From positions 315,782-379,781 of the forward strand of contig BCJX01000019.1 in NCBI GenBank assembly GCA_001600415.1: 64,000 nucleotides of DNA, written 5' to 3'. Under the pieces are notes generated by a model. The model did not search any database, was not told the origin of the DNA, and saw nothing but the letters and a program-made list of their open reading frames with translations. The stretch's first letter is position 1; the number at the start of each line of letters is the position of its first letter. The translations under genes were made by a program, and so were the position numbers. Positions 23,885 to 36,799 of the stretch are shown in pieces. The stretch is from Pascua guehoae. Taxonomy: Eukaryota; Basidiomycota; Tremellomycetes; Trichosporonales; Trichosporonaceae.

Positions 23885-26676
23885 TCACACCATAAACTCG
23901 ACATTGTCGGGCCGGATATACTCGCCGAGCATGACCTCTGCATCGAGGCTGACATTGTACAGCAGCTGGGCATGTACTTCGGCGAGCCTCAACTCGCGCG
24001 ACAGCTTGCGCGTCGCGTTGACGACAAACTGCAAGCGCTCGCGGAGGACGGCCGCGCGTGCCGGGTCGGTCGGCTCGAGGCGGCGCGCAATGTGATGGAA
24101 TGCGCGACCAGTGACAAACCACAGTGTCGGCGCGAGAATGTCATAGTGAGCTGACGTGTTAGCGGTGGGGTTGCAACGCACACTCGCCACCGGCCACGGG
24201 GCCGTGCCACAACTTACACAGGTTGGTGTCGCCGGCGGCGTACGCTGCCTCGATGCAGTCGCACATTTTCATCCCAGCCGCAATAGTCTTTTCGAGCGCT
24301 TCGTGCGCCTCGCGCTCGTCGGGTGCGTCAATCTCCTCTTTCGAGTATAGGAGGAGCATTGCACTGAGGAGTTTGTCAGCACACGATTACGCTCGTTCCA
24401 CGTCGACCCACATATGAAGCGCCATCCACACCGAATTGATCGACGCGCCCTGCCGCGCTTCCTTTGGCGTCGTCGGTGCAAACGGCCGTATGACCGCCAT
24501 GTACCGCTTCGTGATACGCAGCAGATGGCTCGTGCGCTCGGGCGTCGCGACACTAGGTAATCGGTCGAGTTGGCGCGACGCCTCGCACGCAAGAGTCACC
24601 GACTTGACAACCGCCGTCATGATATACTCATCCCGATGGCCGATGACGCGCCCCGAGAGAAAGTCGTCGAGGGTCGTGTTATCGCACAACGCTTCCGGCT
24701 GTGGTGTGAGTATTGAAAGAGGGGGTGGGCCATACGCGGGGAGCGGGAAAGAGCCGGTCTTTGCCACCACCACACATACCGTGTCATACGACTCGCGCGG
24801 AAGCGGCGTCGTGATTTCTTCCTGGTCAATGGCGGCTGGCCAGTTCCAGCCGATGGCATTCGATCGATCGCAGATGAAGATTGACCAGCTGCAGAGTTAG
24901 TCGCAGGCTCCGCTCACTGCAGCTTAGGGGGCAACTCACAAGAGTTTGATGCGGTCGCCAACGTCCTGGGCATTACGCGGCGGCGGTACAATCTGGCCCT
25001 TGCCTCTGACCATACGGATTCGGGCCTCGCGCTCCATACGCTGCGCGCGGTCGGCCCCGTGAGCTTCGGGCGGCGCAAATCGCTCGCCGACGCCGCCGAG
25101 CTTTCCCAGTCCCGTCGCCCAGACGAGGGCTGCACTGGCCGAGTTTTCGTTCCACGCGTCAACAAAGCGACCCTGGGTCGCGAGGGCGAGGCACCGCAGT
25201 GTCGCGGCCGCGACGAGGTCGAGGCATCTCGTGTCGAGCGTCGACAGGGCGTGCTGTGCAAACATGCGCGACGGCGCCATGAGCGCGTCCGTCGCTGCCG
25301 CTGCGGTCGCGCAGTCGGACAGGTTGTCAGACGGCGAGCCGATGAGCAGCATTGGCATCAGGGCCGTCAGAAGCGCGGGGTGCGGGGAGAGTCCACGACC
25401 GCCAAGTCGGCCCATCAGGAAGCCTGGGTCCACGAGGCAGTGGACAAGGCGGACAGCCTTCTTGCTGTCGACAAACTGCTGGAACCTGAGTGTGAGCGAT
25501 ACGCCTGGCATTGGACACTGTGAACAAGGGGGTCACAGACAGCCTACTGAAGCACGGCAACTTCGTTCGAAGTAGCACACGTTTTGCCAGTTCGTAGTTC
25601 GTGCCACACGTAATCTCTCTCCCTCAACCACCCCGTACCAGTTTCTAAACCTCTCCGCAGCCCCGCACTACTCACAAATGCTGGACAATCTTCTCCCCGA
25701 CCCCGCCGCGCTGATTCTCCACGAGGGCCTTGACGAGCTCGTCGGCGACGGCCTGCGGCTCGAGTCCATCCCAGGGCTGTGCCTGTTCGCCGTCCGCTGC
25801 CGCCGCGTCCGCGAGGGTCATGAGGTCTGGCTCGCGCGGGGGCTTGACAAACTCTGCGAGGGTGAGGCCCTCGTCGAGGCCGAGGTTGAAGAGCTCGACG
25901 CCAGACGACGGCGTGGGGTTGGATTCGGGCGAGATAAAGGCCGCTGCGGCATTTGTCCCCGACGACGACGAAGCCATGGGGGCAGCCCCGATCCCCGAGG
26001 TTGTACCGGTACCGACGCCCGTGGTGCCTGTGGTCCCCGATGTGCCTTCCCCGCGGGAGCGCTCGAGATCGAGCCGCCGCTCGAGCTCCTGCAGCCGGTC
26101 CTCGAGGACGCGCACGCGGCTCCGCTGCTTTTTCTGGCTGTACACGCACTCCTTGCCGCTGCGTGCACACGCGGCGCACCGTGGCAGTTCGGCGGTACAC
26201 TTTAGCTTGCGCCGCTTGCAAAACTCGCACGCACCCCCGCGCGCGAGCATGTTGGCGCGCGACGTCGCCTTGCGCTTGGCGGGAGCGGCGGCGGTGGCCG
26301 TGCCCGAGGCGCCATCCGCAGAGTTTGCGCCGGCTTCTTGACCCGTCTCCGCTGCATCTTGCTCCCCGTCAGCTCCTCCGCCCTGCGTAGAGTCTCCGTC
26401 CGGTGCTGCCTCGTTCCCCATGGTAACATCCTCGGCGGTACCCACACCGCCCCCCTCGGCATCACGCACGCCCTCGCCATCGAGCGCCGGGTCGATCGGG
26501 AGGTCGAGCAGCCCCTGCGTGCTCGAGAAGAGCGTCGTAAGCGCCGCGCTCGCATCGCCAGGTGTCGGGGGTGGTGGCTCGGTGTCTACGAGCGGTGCAG
26601 AGGCCGCGTCCTCGAGCGTTTGAGGTTGGGGTGGAGGTGCAGCGCTTGCGGCGTCGCCTAGGTCGGATGTCGACAT
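23885..26676 (-). CDS. Zn2Cys6 fungal transcription factor (TF1)
   Basis: Six exons: 26676-25676, 25485-24940, 24888-24780, 24698-24412, 24363-24218, 24150-23885; 784 aa. An Ala/Asp/Gly-rich N-terminus with a basic PAKRKATSRA stretch leads to the binuclear zinc cluster (CEFCKRRKLKC, then CAACARSGKEC; spacing CX2CX6CX6CX2CX6C at about residues 150-180). A Gln/Arg/Glu-rich helix follows (VRVLEDRLQELERRLDLER), the usual linker and coiled-coil dimerisation element. The rest resembles the fungal-specific middle homology region. The first intron is long (190 nt) and its acceptor was chosen because it joins VQHL to FQQFVDSKKAVRLVH in frame. It is divergent from the P450 gene across 1.6 kb, so it is a natural candidate to control that gene; this is inference. 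Confidence 0.87.
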
Positions 26677-28302
26677 GGGGGAAGGGAAGGAGGCACGGTG
26701 GTGCCAGATAACGAGGGAGGGTAGTGTGAGGCCTTGGCACGTCAAAGACTAGACACGTGATTGATTGAATCGGACTGAGAATGATGTAGTAGCTCGAAGG
26801 CACGTTTGTGGGTTTGCACGTGCGGTGTTTGTTTGGTTCGGGGTGGTGGTGGATGGTGAGCGGCGTGTCGGTGGTGGCGATGACAACAAGAGAGAGAGGG
26901 ATGGAGACGGACGACGGGGATGCATGTCCGTCAATGCCACCCTGGCAAGCGGGCAAACGCAACAAACCCCGCTTTGGGATCTATTCCCTTACGTAAATGC
27001 GGAATTTGAGGTTGGCGGGCCTAATTTGCTGAAGGTTTCTGAGGCTTAGGCGTGCATTCTCAGTGATGGGCCTACAACTTCCAAAACAAAATGTCTCCGA
27101 GCGATAAGTGACTGTGTGTGCATCAGGGTGCGGGCCGCGGGACCGTGGGGCCGGCCGGCGCAACCTGGCACGCACCAAGGATGCTTCTGTAACCGATAGC
27201 TCATACAGTTAGTGTAGTTTGAAAGTCGAGTTGGTACTTGGAGCAGAGCAGCAATGAACGAGGTTGCGTACAGATGAGGACAGTTAGTATCAACAGCAAC
27301 CCACAGCCACTTCACGTCATTACGGTTTGCTTTAAACTCGAGGCCATTGGGGGGACAACGTGTGCCACAGAGCCGCATTTAGAAGTGCCCTTGACCCTCA
27401 ACCCTTTGCCTCCACCCCACCCTCACCGCTCACCCCAGTTCCGAGGAAGAGGCTGCTGTGCACCGGAGTCTGGCATTTGGCATTGGGTATCGAGCATGGA
27501 CCGAATACCGACTACTGTTGTGGCTGGCTACCGGTCCGAGCAGACATGAGAGAACCGACAGCCCGCTTGCGCGATCGCTTGGCATCGAGCCCCCCCCCCG
27601 CATTCCCCGCACCGCGGCGCCCAAACCCGATGACCCTCTTTAATAGGCGGCGTGTGCCGCCATTCCACAGCCGCACAGATCCGCGCTGGGCCCCGGCGCA
27701 GATCCCCGCACCATTACCAGCTTGTTATGCGTCATTATGACGATGACATCTTGTCCGCCTCCCACTTGCTACCTGCAACCTGCAGCCTGCAGCCTGGCCC
27801 TTGCCCGGGCAAGAAATGACACTAAAATGGGCGGTACGCCGTTGGCCGGCTAACAAGTCACATGCACACATGCAACGAGGCTTGAGGCTTAGCTCGAGGC
27901 TTGGCCACCTTCCCGACGCGCACACCTTGTCGTTACGCACACCTCTGTCCTCGCCCAAGCTAATGACCCATGGCCGGGCCGATTATGACACACGTCGCTG
28001 ACGCATGGAAGACAACACGTTCATTACGGCCACCGGGTCCACTGGTATCCATTGATTCCCCATTGTTGGCCTTGCTCTTGTTTGGGGGACACCCAGAGTA
28101 TAAGGCACAAGAAGCACGGTTCCGAACCTTGTGCGGCACGACTACGAACTCGCACCCGACCCGAGTACCCGCACCCACGACCTGCGTCCTCCTCGACGTT
28201 CACTCTTCGCCTCCGACGTCCGACTTAAAGGACGCGCTGTGCAGCCAAACTTGACCATTGCCTCTGTCTTCTGGAGCCTCGATCATCACCCACGCACACA
28301 CG
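26677..28302. promoter_or_regulatory. Shared upstream region of TF1 and the P450 gene
   Basis: 1626 bp between divergent start codons. Within it are several CGG/CCG half-sites of the kind bound by zinc-cluster factors (for example around 26860-26880, 27126-27156 and 28028-28040), but such triplets are common in GC-rich DNA and I can assign no specific site. No coding sequence recognised. Confidence 0.4.
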
Positions 28303-31136
28303 ATGCCCTCCGTACTCACCGACTTTGGGCTGGGGTCGTTAACCTCGACGGCCTCGTCTCTCCTCCCGTGGCTCGTCGCCGCGGCGGTGCTCGTCCCCGT
28401 CGCGCTCTATGTGTACCTGTACCCGTACGCCGAGCGGCGCCTGCCGTTCCGCAACCTGCGCGGGCCCAAGCCGGCCTCGGGCTTCTTTGGCGACGTGTTC
28501 ATGCTCAACAAGATCCCCGTGGGCGAGCGGTACCGCCGGCTGATGGACGAGCACGACTCGTCGACGCTGCGCTTACGCGCGCTGCTGGGCAAGTGGCGCA
28601 TTGTGTCCAGCGACCCCGTCGCGGTCGCATATGTGCTTCGCCACACGGGCCTGTTCCACCGGCACCCGAGCTTTAATGCGATCGTTGAGCAGATTTCGGG
28701 TCGCGGCGTCCTGATGGCCGAGGACGACGGCCACCGCCGCCAGCGCCGCGTCCTCAACTCTGCGTTCAACGGCAACTCGGTCGCAAACATGGTCCCGATG
28801 ATGTGGGAGGAAGGGTACATTCTCAAGGACAAGATTGACCACTTGGTCGACGCCGGCCAGCGCAAGCTCGCAACCGCCCAGGGCAAGGAAAAGGCCCCCA
28901 ACGCCGGCGTCCGCGTCGATGTCCTCCAGGCGTACACCCTTACGGCGCTCGACATTATCGGACGTGCAGGTGAGTTTTCTCGTGCGGCGTCGGCTTGCCT
29001 TCCCTTCTGGAGGACGCTGCTTTCCTCCCCCCCGCCCAACAGCAATATACTGATCCCTAACAGGGTTCAACTACCAATTCCACTCGCACGGCGATGGCAC
29101 CAACCCCCTCTCGACCGCGTTCAACACCATGGTCAACGTATCGCTCGAGAACAAGCTTATCGGTATCCTCCGCACAGTCTTCCCCCTGGCCCTGTCACTT
29201 GTGAGTCTAAGAGCGCCGACTACGTGTCCACAAGTCGACAAGTCTTTGAGAACTGATTCGTCCCCAGCCCACCAAGAATAAGCACACTGTGGACGCTGCG
29301 CGCACCGTTCTCGATGATGTTGGCAAGGTAAGCCGCCTCGAGTCCAGATAGAGAATCCCGCCGTGCAAAAATTCCCCGCCTTGGCTCTTCCGCGGGAGAG
29401 GGGGGTGGGGGGTGGGCTTAGGAGCTCACGCAATACGTACGGTGCTCATAACGAGCGACCCGCGGGTGGGGAGAATAAGATACGAAAAATAAACCCCACC
29501 CAGACTGCCATGGGCTCGCACACCCGCTGACGCGCAGGAAATCGTCGACCAGCGCAAGAGCGAGATTGAGCGCGACCACATCAACCTCGAAAAGGGCAAG
29601 TACGAGGGCAAGGATGTCATTTCGCTCTGCCTGCGCGCCAACATGACCGCCACCGAGCGCGACCGCATGACGGATGAAGAGGTACTCGGGCAGATTGGCA
29701 CTCTGGTAGGTTTTACTGCTTTTCTCCCCTGCGAACAGAGGGAGCGGGCTGGGTCGGCTGTGCACCCATTCCATGGTCTGGTCCCACTTCGCAGGTGGGG
29801 CTATGGGCAACATAACCGACAGCCATGGCGTCCGCTCCACATCCCGCTTGCAAACACCCACACCCCATCGTTTGGCAATACGGGCTGCTGGGAACAATAC
29901 CCGGCAAACGCCTTTGGCAAACTGGAATGCCGTCTCACATCGCCTCATCGCCTCACATCGCCTCCCATGGCCAATTTAGGAGTTTAGCCACTCACATGCC
30001 CAGATGCTCGCCGGCAACGAGACATCCGCCACCGCCCTCGGCTGGGCGTCGCTCCACCTCACGCAGAACCCCGAGATCCAGGACCGGCTTCGCGAAGAGC
30101 TCCTGTCTGTGCCCGACGACAGGCCCACTGCGTGCGTATGATTGGCGGGTCGGTGATCAACAAGTGGCATGTGCACGTCCTGTCTGGCAGCTGGCGACAG
30201 AGATCGACAGTTCCAGCTAGCTCCACTGGCACCACCAAAGCCGAGTCCTCTGACCGGATGGGCATCCCCACTCCCACTCGTGCCCCCTCTCCTTCCCCAT
30301 GCCCCGACTAACCCACCAGCGACGAGCTCAACGCGCTCCCGTACCTGGACAAGTTTGTCCGCGAGCTGCTCCGCTTCGACCCGCCCCTGCCGCAGGTGGT
30401 GCGTACGGCCGTCGTCGACTGTGTCGTGCCCCTCGGCAAGCCCGTGGTCGGGCGTGACGGGACGCTCATCACCGAGCTGCACGTGTCAAAGGGCACCGAC
30501 TTTGTTGTCCGTGAGTAGGCGAGCAGGCACCAGCACACCCAGCTAGCTGCAAGAGTGGTCGCCTCTAGGGCCAGAACGTCCAGGACGCAAACTAACCGTG
30601 TCGCAGCGATCAATAACATTAACAACTCGGAGGAGATCTGGGGACCCGACGCGAAACAGTTCAACCCGGACAGGTTTGACAACCCCGACCTCCCGACCGT
30701 GCCCGTCCCCGGTGTCTTTGGAAACCTGCTCACGTTTATCGGCGGACCGCACAACTGTCTGTAAGTGGCGCGTGCGAGAATCGGGGCCGCGTCGTGTGTA
30801 GGACGGGTTGGCATTGTCGGATCATAGGCCGGTCACAGGCTCGGTACAACCGGATCAGGTGTGCACGTCGCTGATCATCAGTGGATACCGCTTTGCACTG
30901 CTCGAGATCAAGACCATTCTCTTTGTGAGCACCCATGCATACCGCGCGATGTTGCGCGCCCCACACCACACACGCTGACGCCGCAGATCATGCTGCGCAA
31001 CTTTGTCCTCGAGACAATCCCGACCGTCAAGATTGTCCGCGAGTCGCCGGGCTTTGTCATGCGCGCCGTCGTCGAGGGCGAGGAGAGTAAGGGTATCCAG
31101 ATGCCGGTGTATGTGCGCCGCTTGGAGGCCGAGTAG
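28303..31136 (+). CDS. Cytochrome P450 monooxygenase
   Basis: Nine exons: 28303-28969, 29064-29200, 29268-29327, 29538-29705, 30004-30131, 30320-30510, 30607-30760, 30882-30924, 30987-31136; 565 aa. An N-terminal membrane anchor (about residues 20-42) precedes a Pro/Gly-containing hinge, as in ER-bound P450s. The C-helix ([15 protein letters not shown]), the I-helix oxygen-binding [11 protein letters not shown] (about residue 347), the K-helix RELLRFDPP (Glu402/Arg405) and the haem loop [17 protein letters not shown] (Cys about 501) are all present. The haem loop is split by intron 7. Every junction keeps frame. It is divergent from TF1 and convergent toward the isomerase gene 7 kb away. Its last ~80 bp are duplicated at 37369. 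Substrate unknown; the haem loop differs from that of phenylacetate hydroxylases of the CYP504 type. Confidence 0.92.
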
Positions 31137-32448
31137 GTGGGAGTATCGGAATGCTGTGGGTTGGGATGTGCCCCCGTGTGGATGTGGAGGTGGAGGGGCA
31201 AGTGGAGGTGGATCGGGCTGAGGATGAATTGTCGTCAGACGCAGTAGTACACGATTCTAGTGTCAGAAGCACGCGAGGTGCGGTAGCGAGTGCGGTAATG
31301 AACAATGTTTATGGCCAAGCATGCCTTGTTCGCATGCCTTGTTTCTGGAAAGTAGTCGCCAACACGACGCCGGATGCCATTTTGCTTGATGTGACACTGG
31401 ATCCATTTCGCTCGATGGGCAACTTGCGAATTGCGAAAGGCAGCGAGCCGAGGTTTCTCGTCGGCCAAGACCGACTCCGTAACCGACGTGTTGCCGCAGC
31501 ATGTGGGACAGCACGAGTACATACAGAGGGTAAAAAGGAACGAGTAATGGCGCAAGGGTGAGACTGGCGGACTTTTGCAAGGTCTACACTTCTGCAGCAG
31601 CTCTGCATCTGCATGCCTCGGCATCCCTGCCGCCTTCTCGTTCCTTTTTGACATCCTCTGTAGATTACAGGGTTGGAAGAAGGCGCTGCAGCAACCCCAA
31701 GCGTGCGCCACGTGCATGGGGGATGTGAGGTGCGTGAAGAGTAATGCTTTGGGCAGTGTCAGTAGGTGAGACGGTTAACGTTAACGTGTGCTCAGTCATG
31801 TGCTGCGCCAACCCCATCCTGCCCCAGTCCCAGTCCACCAGTTTCACGACGGGCCGTAGCGACATGCATGGAGAGCGCCCGTACGAGCGGCGGGGAACGG
31901 CGCCTCTTGCCAAAGTGATAATCTCGGCCAGTTCTATACTACTGTACTGCACGCAGGAGAGTACGGTACGCCATCCGAGTGTGCGTGCGCGCATCAAGCT
32001 TGTTCCGAGCAAAGGTGGGGCGTATGTGCCCTCGTGGCGATCCGCACACCCACTGGCCGGTACCGCCAGCCGGGCACAGGCCAGGCCAGCAGCCAGCAGC
32101 CAGCACCTAGCACCTAGCGCCTAGCAGTTACGGTACCGGCAGCTGCTAATCGTATCGTGTCCTAGGCGGCTCGTCAAGCGCGAAACTGCGCCGGCGTGTC
32201 GGGCTGGTGCATCCAGTCTGCCGTGACGAAGGCGGGGAGCTGCGAAATGTGCTTGAAGATTGAGTTGAGGGTGGGGTAGGGGGAGGGGGGGGAGTAGAGG
32301 CGCAGGGGGGGTGGGGACAGGGAGATTGCGGGGTAGAGGGGCAGGGACGTACCGGATGCACGAGTGGATTTGGGGCGCGAGGGCAATGTCTGCGAGGGAG
32401 AGGGCGTCGCCGTAGCAGTATCGTCCCCCGGTGGAGGTGTGGAAGACG
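31056..32448. repeat. Long direct repeat, copy A
   Basis: Starts inside the last P450 exon (GTCATGCGCGCCGTCGTCG) and ends inside a fragment of isomerase exon 2 (GGTGTGGAAGACG). The same sequence recurs in the same orientation at 37369-38697. Long near-identical blocks are seen at both ends (P450 3' end; isomerase exons) and in the middle (GTTTATGGCCAAG, GGTGCGGTAG), with indels between. Copy A keeps the intact P450 end but only a fragment of the isomerase gene; copy B is the reverse. The repeats bracket the X1/Y1 block. Confidence 0.85.
32174..32448 (-). pseudogene. 3' fragment of maleylacetoacetate isomerase gene in repeat copy A
   Basis: Minus-strand translation gives the exon 2 stretch RYCYGDALSLADIALAPQIH, a retained GTACGT donor, and the terminal exon ending ADWMHQPDTPAQFRA plus stop (32176-32174), as in the complete gene at 38169-39590. 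The N-terminal exon is absent. About eight codons at the start of the last exon (present in the full gene as FGAQIDK) and the acceptor site are lost. It is a by-product of the duplication, not a functional gene. Confidence 0.85.
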
Positions 32449-33011
32449 TCTGGTACAGTCCTTGGTGCTACATCTGTTACTGATGCTAAACTGTTCTGAT
32501 GCTACAAACTGTTACTGATGCTACAAATGGCTGCTGGCCGTACAAACTCACTGCCTACAACCTACAAACCTAGACGATTCTTCTAATCGAATAGCGACAT
32601 AAACCATACACGGCCTTTTGAGTTGTCAACGAGTGTACGATGTCAAATGAAGCCGCCCCGCCCAGTCCGAGGCAGGCTGCGGTACGGTGGCGTAGGGTAC
32701 CGCGGAGGTGCGGTGGGCGCAGAGTCGGTGGGTGGGGTCGGGGAGCGTCCTATGGATGCAGAGTAGTTTGTCGGGAGCGACGATAGGCTCGACCCGAACG
32801 AGGAGGCAGGTGCGAGGGCACTCTGGGGCGTGAGGCGCTGCTGGGGCGGTTGGGATTCCGTGGGCTATGGGTGAACAAAGGGAGTAAATGTTGTCGGAGA
32901 ATGGAGCTCACCATTCTTGGGCGTCGGGCTTGAGGGGTTGCTCGAGACGGGCCGGGTGCATCGGGGGGGATGCGAGACGACGAAGGGGAGTTATGCGACT
33001 GGAGGAGCATG
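32449..33011. other. Left part of the inserted block, downstream of X1
   Basis: Begins exactly where similarity to copy B ends. At 32468-32530 a short tandem array of CTGTTACTGATGCTACAAA-like units sits at the junction. The remainder to 33011 is GC-rich and has no recognisable coding content; it should include the 3' end of X1. A candidate small intron near the X1 stop (about 33018-32995) was seen but is not needed. Confidence 0.5.
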
Positions 33012-34320
33012 TCAGTTGCATGTCACCATTCTCATCGCATTGCTCACGGCCGAGTTGCCATGGCCGGAAGACCGAGTTGGTGCATTCCCGTACGAGCCTG
33101 GTGGAGGTAGTGCTCTGGGTATGGTAGTGATGCCGCGTGTACGCGTGAGGGCTCTTGGCAAAGCTCTTGGACGTGTTGGACGGGTGCTCGTGGGCACGAG
33201 GGGAATGTCTGGACACTTGTTGGACATGTTGCTCAAGGTCATGGCCGCCATGGCCTCAACAATGGAATACGTGCTGGTGTCTGAGCCTGACGAGGCGGTC
33301 GAGTTGTGGCCGAATGGCTTTGAGAAATAAATGCCTCGTGCCCCGCAATATTGGGGATTGGCCTCGGGGACGTAAACGACGACGAAGCGGTTGCCGGTTG
33401 TTATGAGACCGTAGGTGGTGTTGGTGAGCTTGCAGTACGCAAACACCTCGAGGAGAAGCGCAAACATGGCATGCTCTTGGTCGGAAAGGGAGCGCTTCCT
33501 TTTCGCATGCTCGGAATTGAAGACGGCCACGTCGGGACCTTTAGTGCTGCCGTCCTGTGTCTCGAGCTTAGCCCACGATGTGCCGTTCCAGTCCTCGAAG
33601 CACTGGAAGACGGCATCAGAGACGACCTGGTGCCTCTTCAACTCGGCAATGCAAAGTACGACAAGGCTGCCGTCTGGGGCCTCGACAATGATACACCTGT
33701 CCATGCGGGCGTTGCGTTTCCTGTCGGCAGAAGGATGATACCCCACGGTATGCTCCGCATGGTATGTCGGTGGCGTATAAATCGCTGGTACGTGGAAGGC
33801 CGAAGTCGCCATTATGTCGTCGAGAACGTCGCTCACACCTGCGTCAAGCTGGCGGCCCATGTCTGCCTCGCTGTAGACCTTCTTGGCACGACGCGCCTGC
33901 GAGTCCTCAACCGCACGGCGAAGGAGAGCAGTGAGCTTGTGCGGACAGTCCGGGATGCCCGCCCCAGCGAGCTTGGTGTGGAGCTGTTCGACAGCGTAGA
34001 CAAAGCTCGAGTCGTCCTCGTTCATCGGAGACACCGAAACGCGTTTGCCCTTGAGTTTCTCAGACATGATGTATTCCAAGACAGGCTTTACGCCCTTGTA
34101 CGCCTTCTTGTCATCGTCGTCGTCATCGTCCCTCCCCCGCGCCTGCTTGGGCCATGCGATCTTGGGCGTAGGGTAGTCCTCGAGGAACCGCCTCCACTGA
34201 GGACATCAGCACGATGAAAACGGGCCAGCGTACTGAGACACCGTCATCCTTTCCATCCTTCCGTTTCATCCACCCCGAGCCGGTCCTGGAATCTGGCGTG
34301 GGTGTGTGTGTTGTGGGCAT
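33012..34320 (-). CDS. X1: unknown protein with PD-(D/E)XK-like signature, module copy 1
   Basis: Two exons, 34320-34234 and 34196-33012, with a 37 nt GTACGC...CTCAG phase-0 intron; 423 aa. No named family recognised. After an Asp-rich patch (residues about 48-56) comes a KGVKPVLEYIM block. Then comes the core: ARMDRC (Asp about 195), VVLCIAELKRHQV (Glu about 214, Lys about 216), EVFAYCKL (Tyr about 283) and GLITTGNRFVVVYVPEA (about 292-308). D, then ExK, then Y, then a buried strand with TTGNR is the layout of type I restriction HsdR-like PD-(D/E)XK folds. The tail is Pro/Thr/Arg-rich. X2 at 53.7-54.6 kb shares all these blocks and the acceptor position before WxxFL. It is head-to-head with Y1. 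Nuclease activity is inference. Confidence 0.75.
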
Positions 34321-35334
34321 ACGGTTGTGTCTGCTGATATAGTGAACAAGGGTAGAGGGGTGGGGGCCGGTGGGGTGGGGNGGGGGGGGGGGGGGGTTGC
34401 ATGCCGCCCGTCCTGCTTCGCTTATGAGTGCGCGACGGGCTGGTTGAGTTACACTCCATGCGAGGTGACCGATGCGAATTAGTATGACCCATCCCTGTCG
34501 AGCTCTGCAACACGGCTGTCTGAAAGTTGTATCGCCACTGAGGGGAAATAGGTACCCAGCTTCATACACCCCTCATATCCTGTCCCAGTGTCCCAAATGG
34601 CATAGCCACAAAGGGGTAAACTGTGCTGTGGTGCATCAAAGGCGCCAAGCTCTACGTGGTCGACATGCAGCTTTTGCTCAAACGACGCACCGCCACCATC
34701 TTCCCGGCCTCTGTGTGACTGAATGAAGATGTCAGCCCAACTGCCTTGGAGACTGTGACGAAAATGAATGGGGACGCGTTAGGCGAGGAGGGGTGGTGCA
34801 GTGCCCCAGTGCACCGCAAAACACCGCCATGCTGCCATGCGGCTCACGGAGGTAGGATCCTGACGGCCGAGGCTTCAAAGGGCCAGGTTTCGTGTGAGGA
34901 GCTAGCTGTCTTTCTCTAACTTTGTCTCGTAGATCGCACAGGTCCGCATCGCGTTCCATCGATGACTAAAGAGGGGGCGCATTTCGTTCCATCCAGTTGT
35001 GGTAGAAGAGTGCCGGGTTCCAGAACTCGATGCACAGCATGCACAGCCGCCGACTGGCCATTGGTTTCAGACAGCACCGCAATGTGGAAACTTGCAAACG
35101 ACGAGAACATGTCAACAAACCCAAACCCTTTACTGCCCCTCGCGGCAATGGCAGGGCGGTGACAGGGTGAAACGCGCGACCCCACCAGTGCCAGCACTGG
35201 GTTTGACACCAAACGTCATGGGTCGCTGGTGTTTATGTAATAAAATCAAACCCAACCGGCCATGTTATAAGTCACACCGCTCAACATTCATCCTCGGCAT
35301 CGTCCAATCTCTGCACCATCCACCAACATCAGTC
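34321..35334. promoter_or_regulatory. Shared upstream region of X1 and Y1
   Basis: 1014 bp between divergent start codons. It includes an almost pure G tract at 34377-34396 with an unresolved base at 34381, only ~60 bp upstream of the X1 start. No specific regulatory site recognised. The equivalent region of module copy 2 (52611 to about 53650) is of similar size but I see no long conserved stretch. Confidence 0.4.
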
Positions 35335-36756
35335 ATGACGATGGCGGAGAACAACATTGCCCCATCCATCGAAGGGTTTCCCCGTTCTGAATGGTACGAC
35401 AATGACTACGCGCCCCCACCATACCCGGACGACGACGGATGGGGCCAGGTGCTCTGGGCTGGCCGCCTAGCAAGCCAACACTGGGCCGAGATGGCAAAGA
35501 AGGAAGACTGGCAAGAGATCGATGACCTGTGCTTCAAGCTGGCGGTCTTTGACAAGGCCGACGCTCTGTGAGTCCCCGCTGCCAATGTTGTAATGAGCGT
35601 CTGGAGCTTGACTAGCTGTCGACTAACCACACAGATACAAGCTATGGCACAGAACACCCGAAGGAGGACCACTAGCCACATTTCAAGAGTGGAAGGACAC
35701 GATGGCGGATGCTGTGGCAGAAGCGTACTACGAGGTGGGCACTTGGTCGGCACCTTGCATCTTGTCTGACAACAGGCCGAGGAGAGGCTAGAGAAAGCAC
35801 GACACCAAAGGCAAGCCCAGTCACATCCACTGCCCGAGTCTGCATTCTCGTCCTTGGAAGATGTCACTGCCTGGTGCCAGACGGCTTTCAACTGGGTCTA
35901 CGAGTCTGGCTACCACGCATGGCGGTACCCAACAGATTTCGAGTCGTACCCAAAGATCAGGGCTGAGAGCTACCGCGCTTTTCATCCCAACGGCAAGGAC
36001 CGACACGGCCATGTGCGCTTCCCTATCGCGGACCTACAAGAGACTAGATTTCCGTTTTGGGTCGGACCGCCGGGCACGTTTCCAGGCTACGATGCTCTCA
36101 ACGATTCCAGCGACGACGATGAAGACGACAACAAGGCCCGACGGAAGAAGGCGGCGACGAAGGACACGGGCTCTGGTCCCTCGGCGGCCTCGCCTTCGAC
36201 ATCGATCAAGCGCAAGCGCACCGAGGAACCCAACGCCGAGGTCAGTGCGCTCCCTTCCGACCAGCTGTCCCAACACCGCAGGCTGGCGAGCAAAGTGGTC
36301 CTCGTGGTCAATCACCTCCGGCAGGTGGCGAAAGTGACCATTACCCGAAACGGCAGCGACGCGACGATGGTGGATCCAGCCAAGGATCCCGAGGTGCGAC
36401 ACCAGCTCGAGATGGCGACGGCGGTGATGAGCAGGATGTTCCGGGGCCAACCATCAGCACTCCCGGCGGTGATGGCCCCGACAGCGACACGCCCAACGCA
36501 GCCGCCACGGATTGACACGACCATGAGACCACCACACCCACGCCCGACGGTCCTCTCCCGGACCCGGCCGACAGGACTAGCGAGGAGCGCGCAGCAGGAA
36601 GTACTGACGCGGGAGGTGGACATTGAGACTGGAATGTCCTTTCTGCATCCTAGATTGATACCGACAGATCATCCGCCTTACGGCTCCATACATCCCATGG
36701 AGGATGGCAGGTCGCGAGGAGTGATTGGGAGGTTGTTGAGAAGAGATCGGGTCTAG
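35335..36756 (+). CDS. Y1: unknown protein of the CFKLAVFDKA family, module copy 1
   Basis: Three exons, 35335-35567, 35635-35734 and 35776-36756; 437 aa (a second ATG two codons later is possible). The N-terminal ~200 residues align with Y2: FPxxxW, a PPP stretch, ASxxWA, then IDxxCFKLAVFDKAxxL at the exon 1/2 junction, then LATFQEWKDTMADAVAEAYY and SSLEDVTAWCQTAFNWVYES. Both introns interrupt the gene at the same positions and phases as in Y2 (introns of 67 and 41 nt here). The C-terminal half is charged and Pro-rich, with SIKRKRTEEP as a possible nuclear signal and a helix-rich QHRRLASKVVLVVNHLRQ. No signal peptide or membrane segment. Always adjacent and divergent to an X gene in this window. 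Function unknown. Confidence 0.75.
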
Positions 36757-36799
36757 ATTCATGTTGTACATCGCCATGTTGTGTCATTCGCAGTGCGCC

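Noticed and set aside
28303..31136. P450 as a phenylacetate hydroxylase feeding the homogentisate pathway
   Set aside because: It would fit the isomerase neighbour, but the haem loop (GGPHNCLGYRF) is not the kind I associate with CYP504 enzymes; substrate left open.
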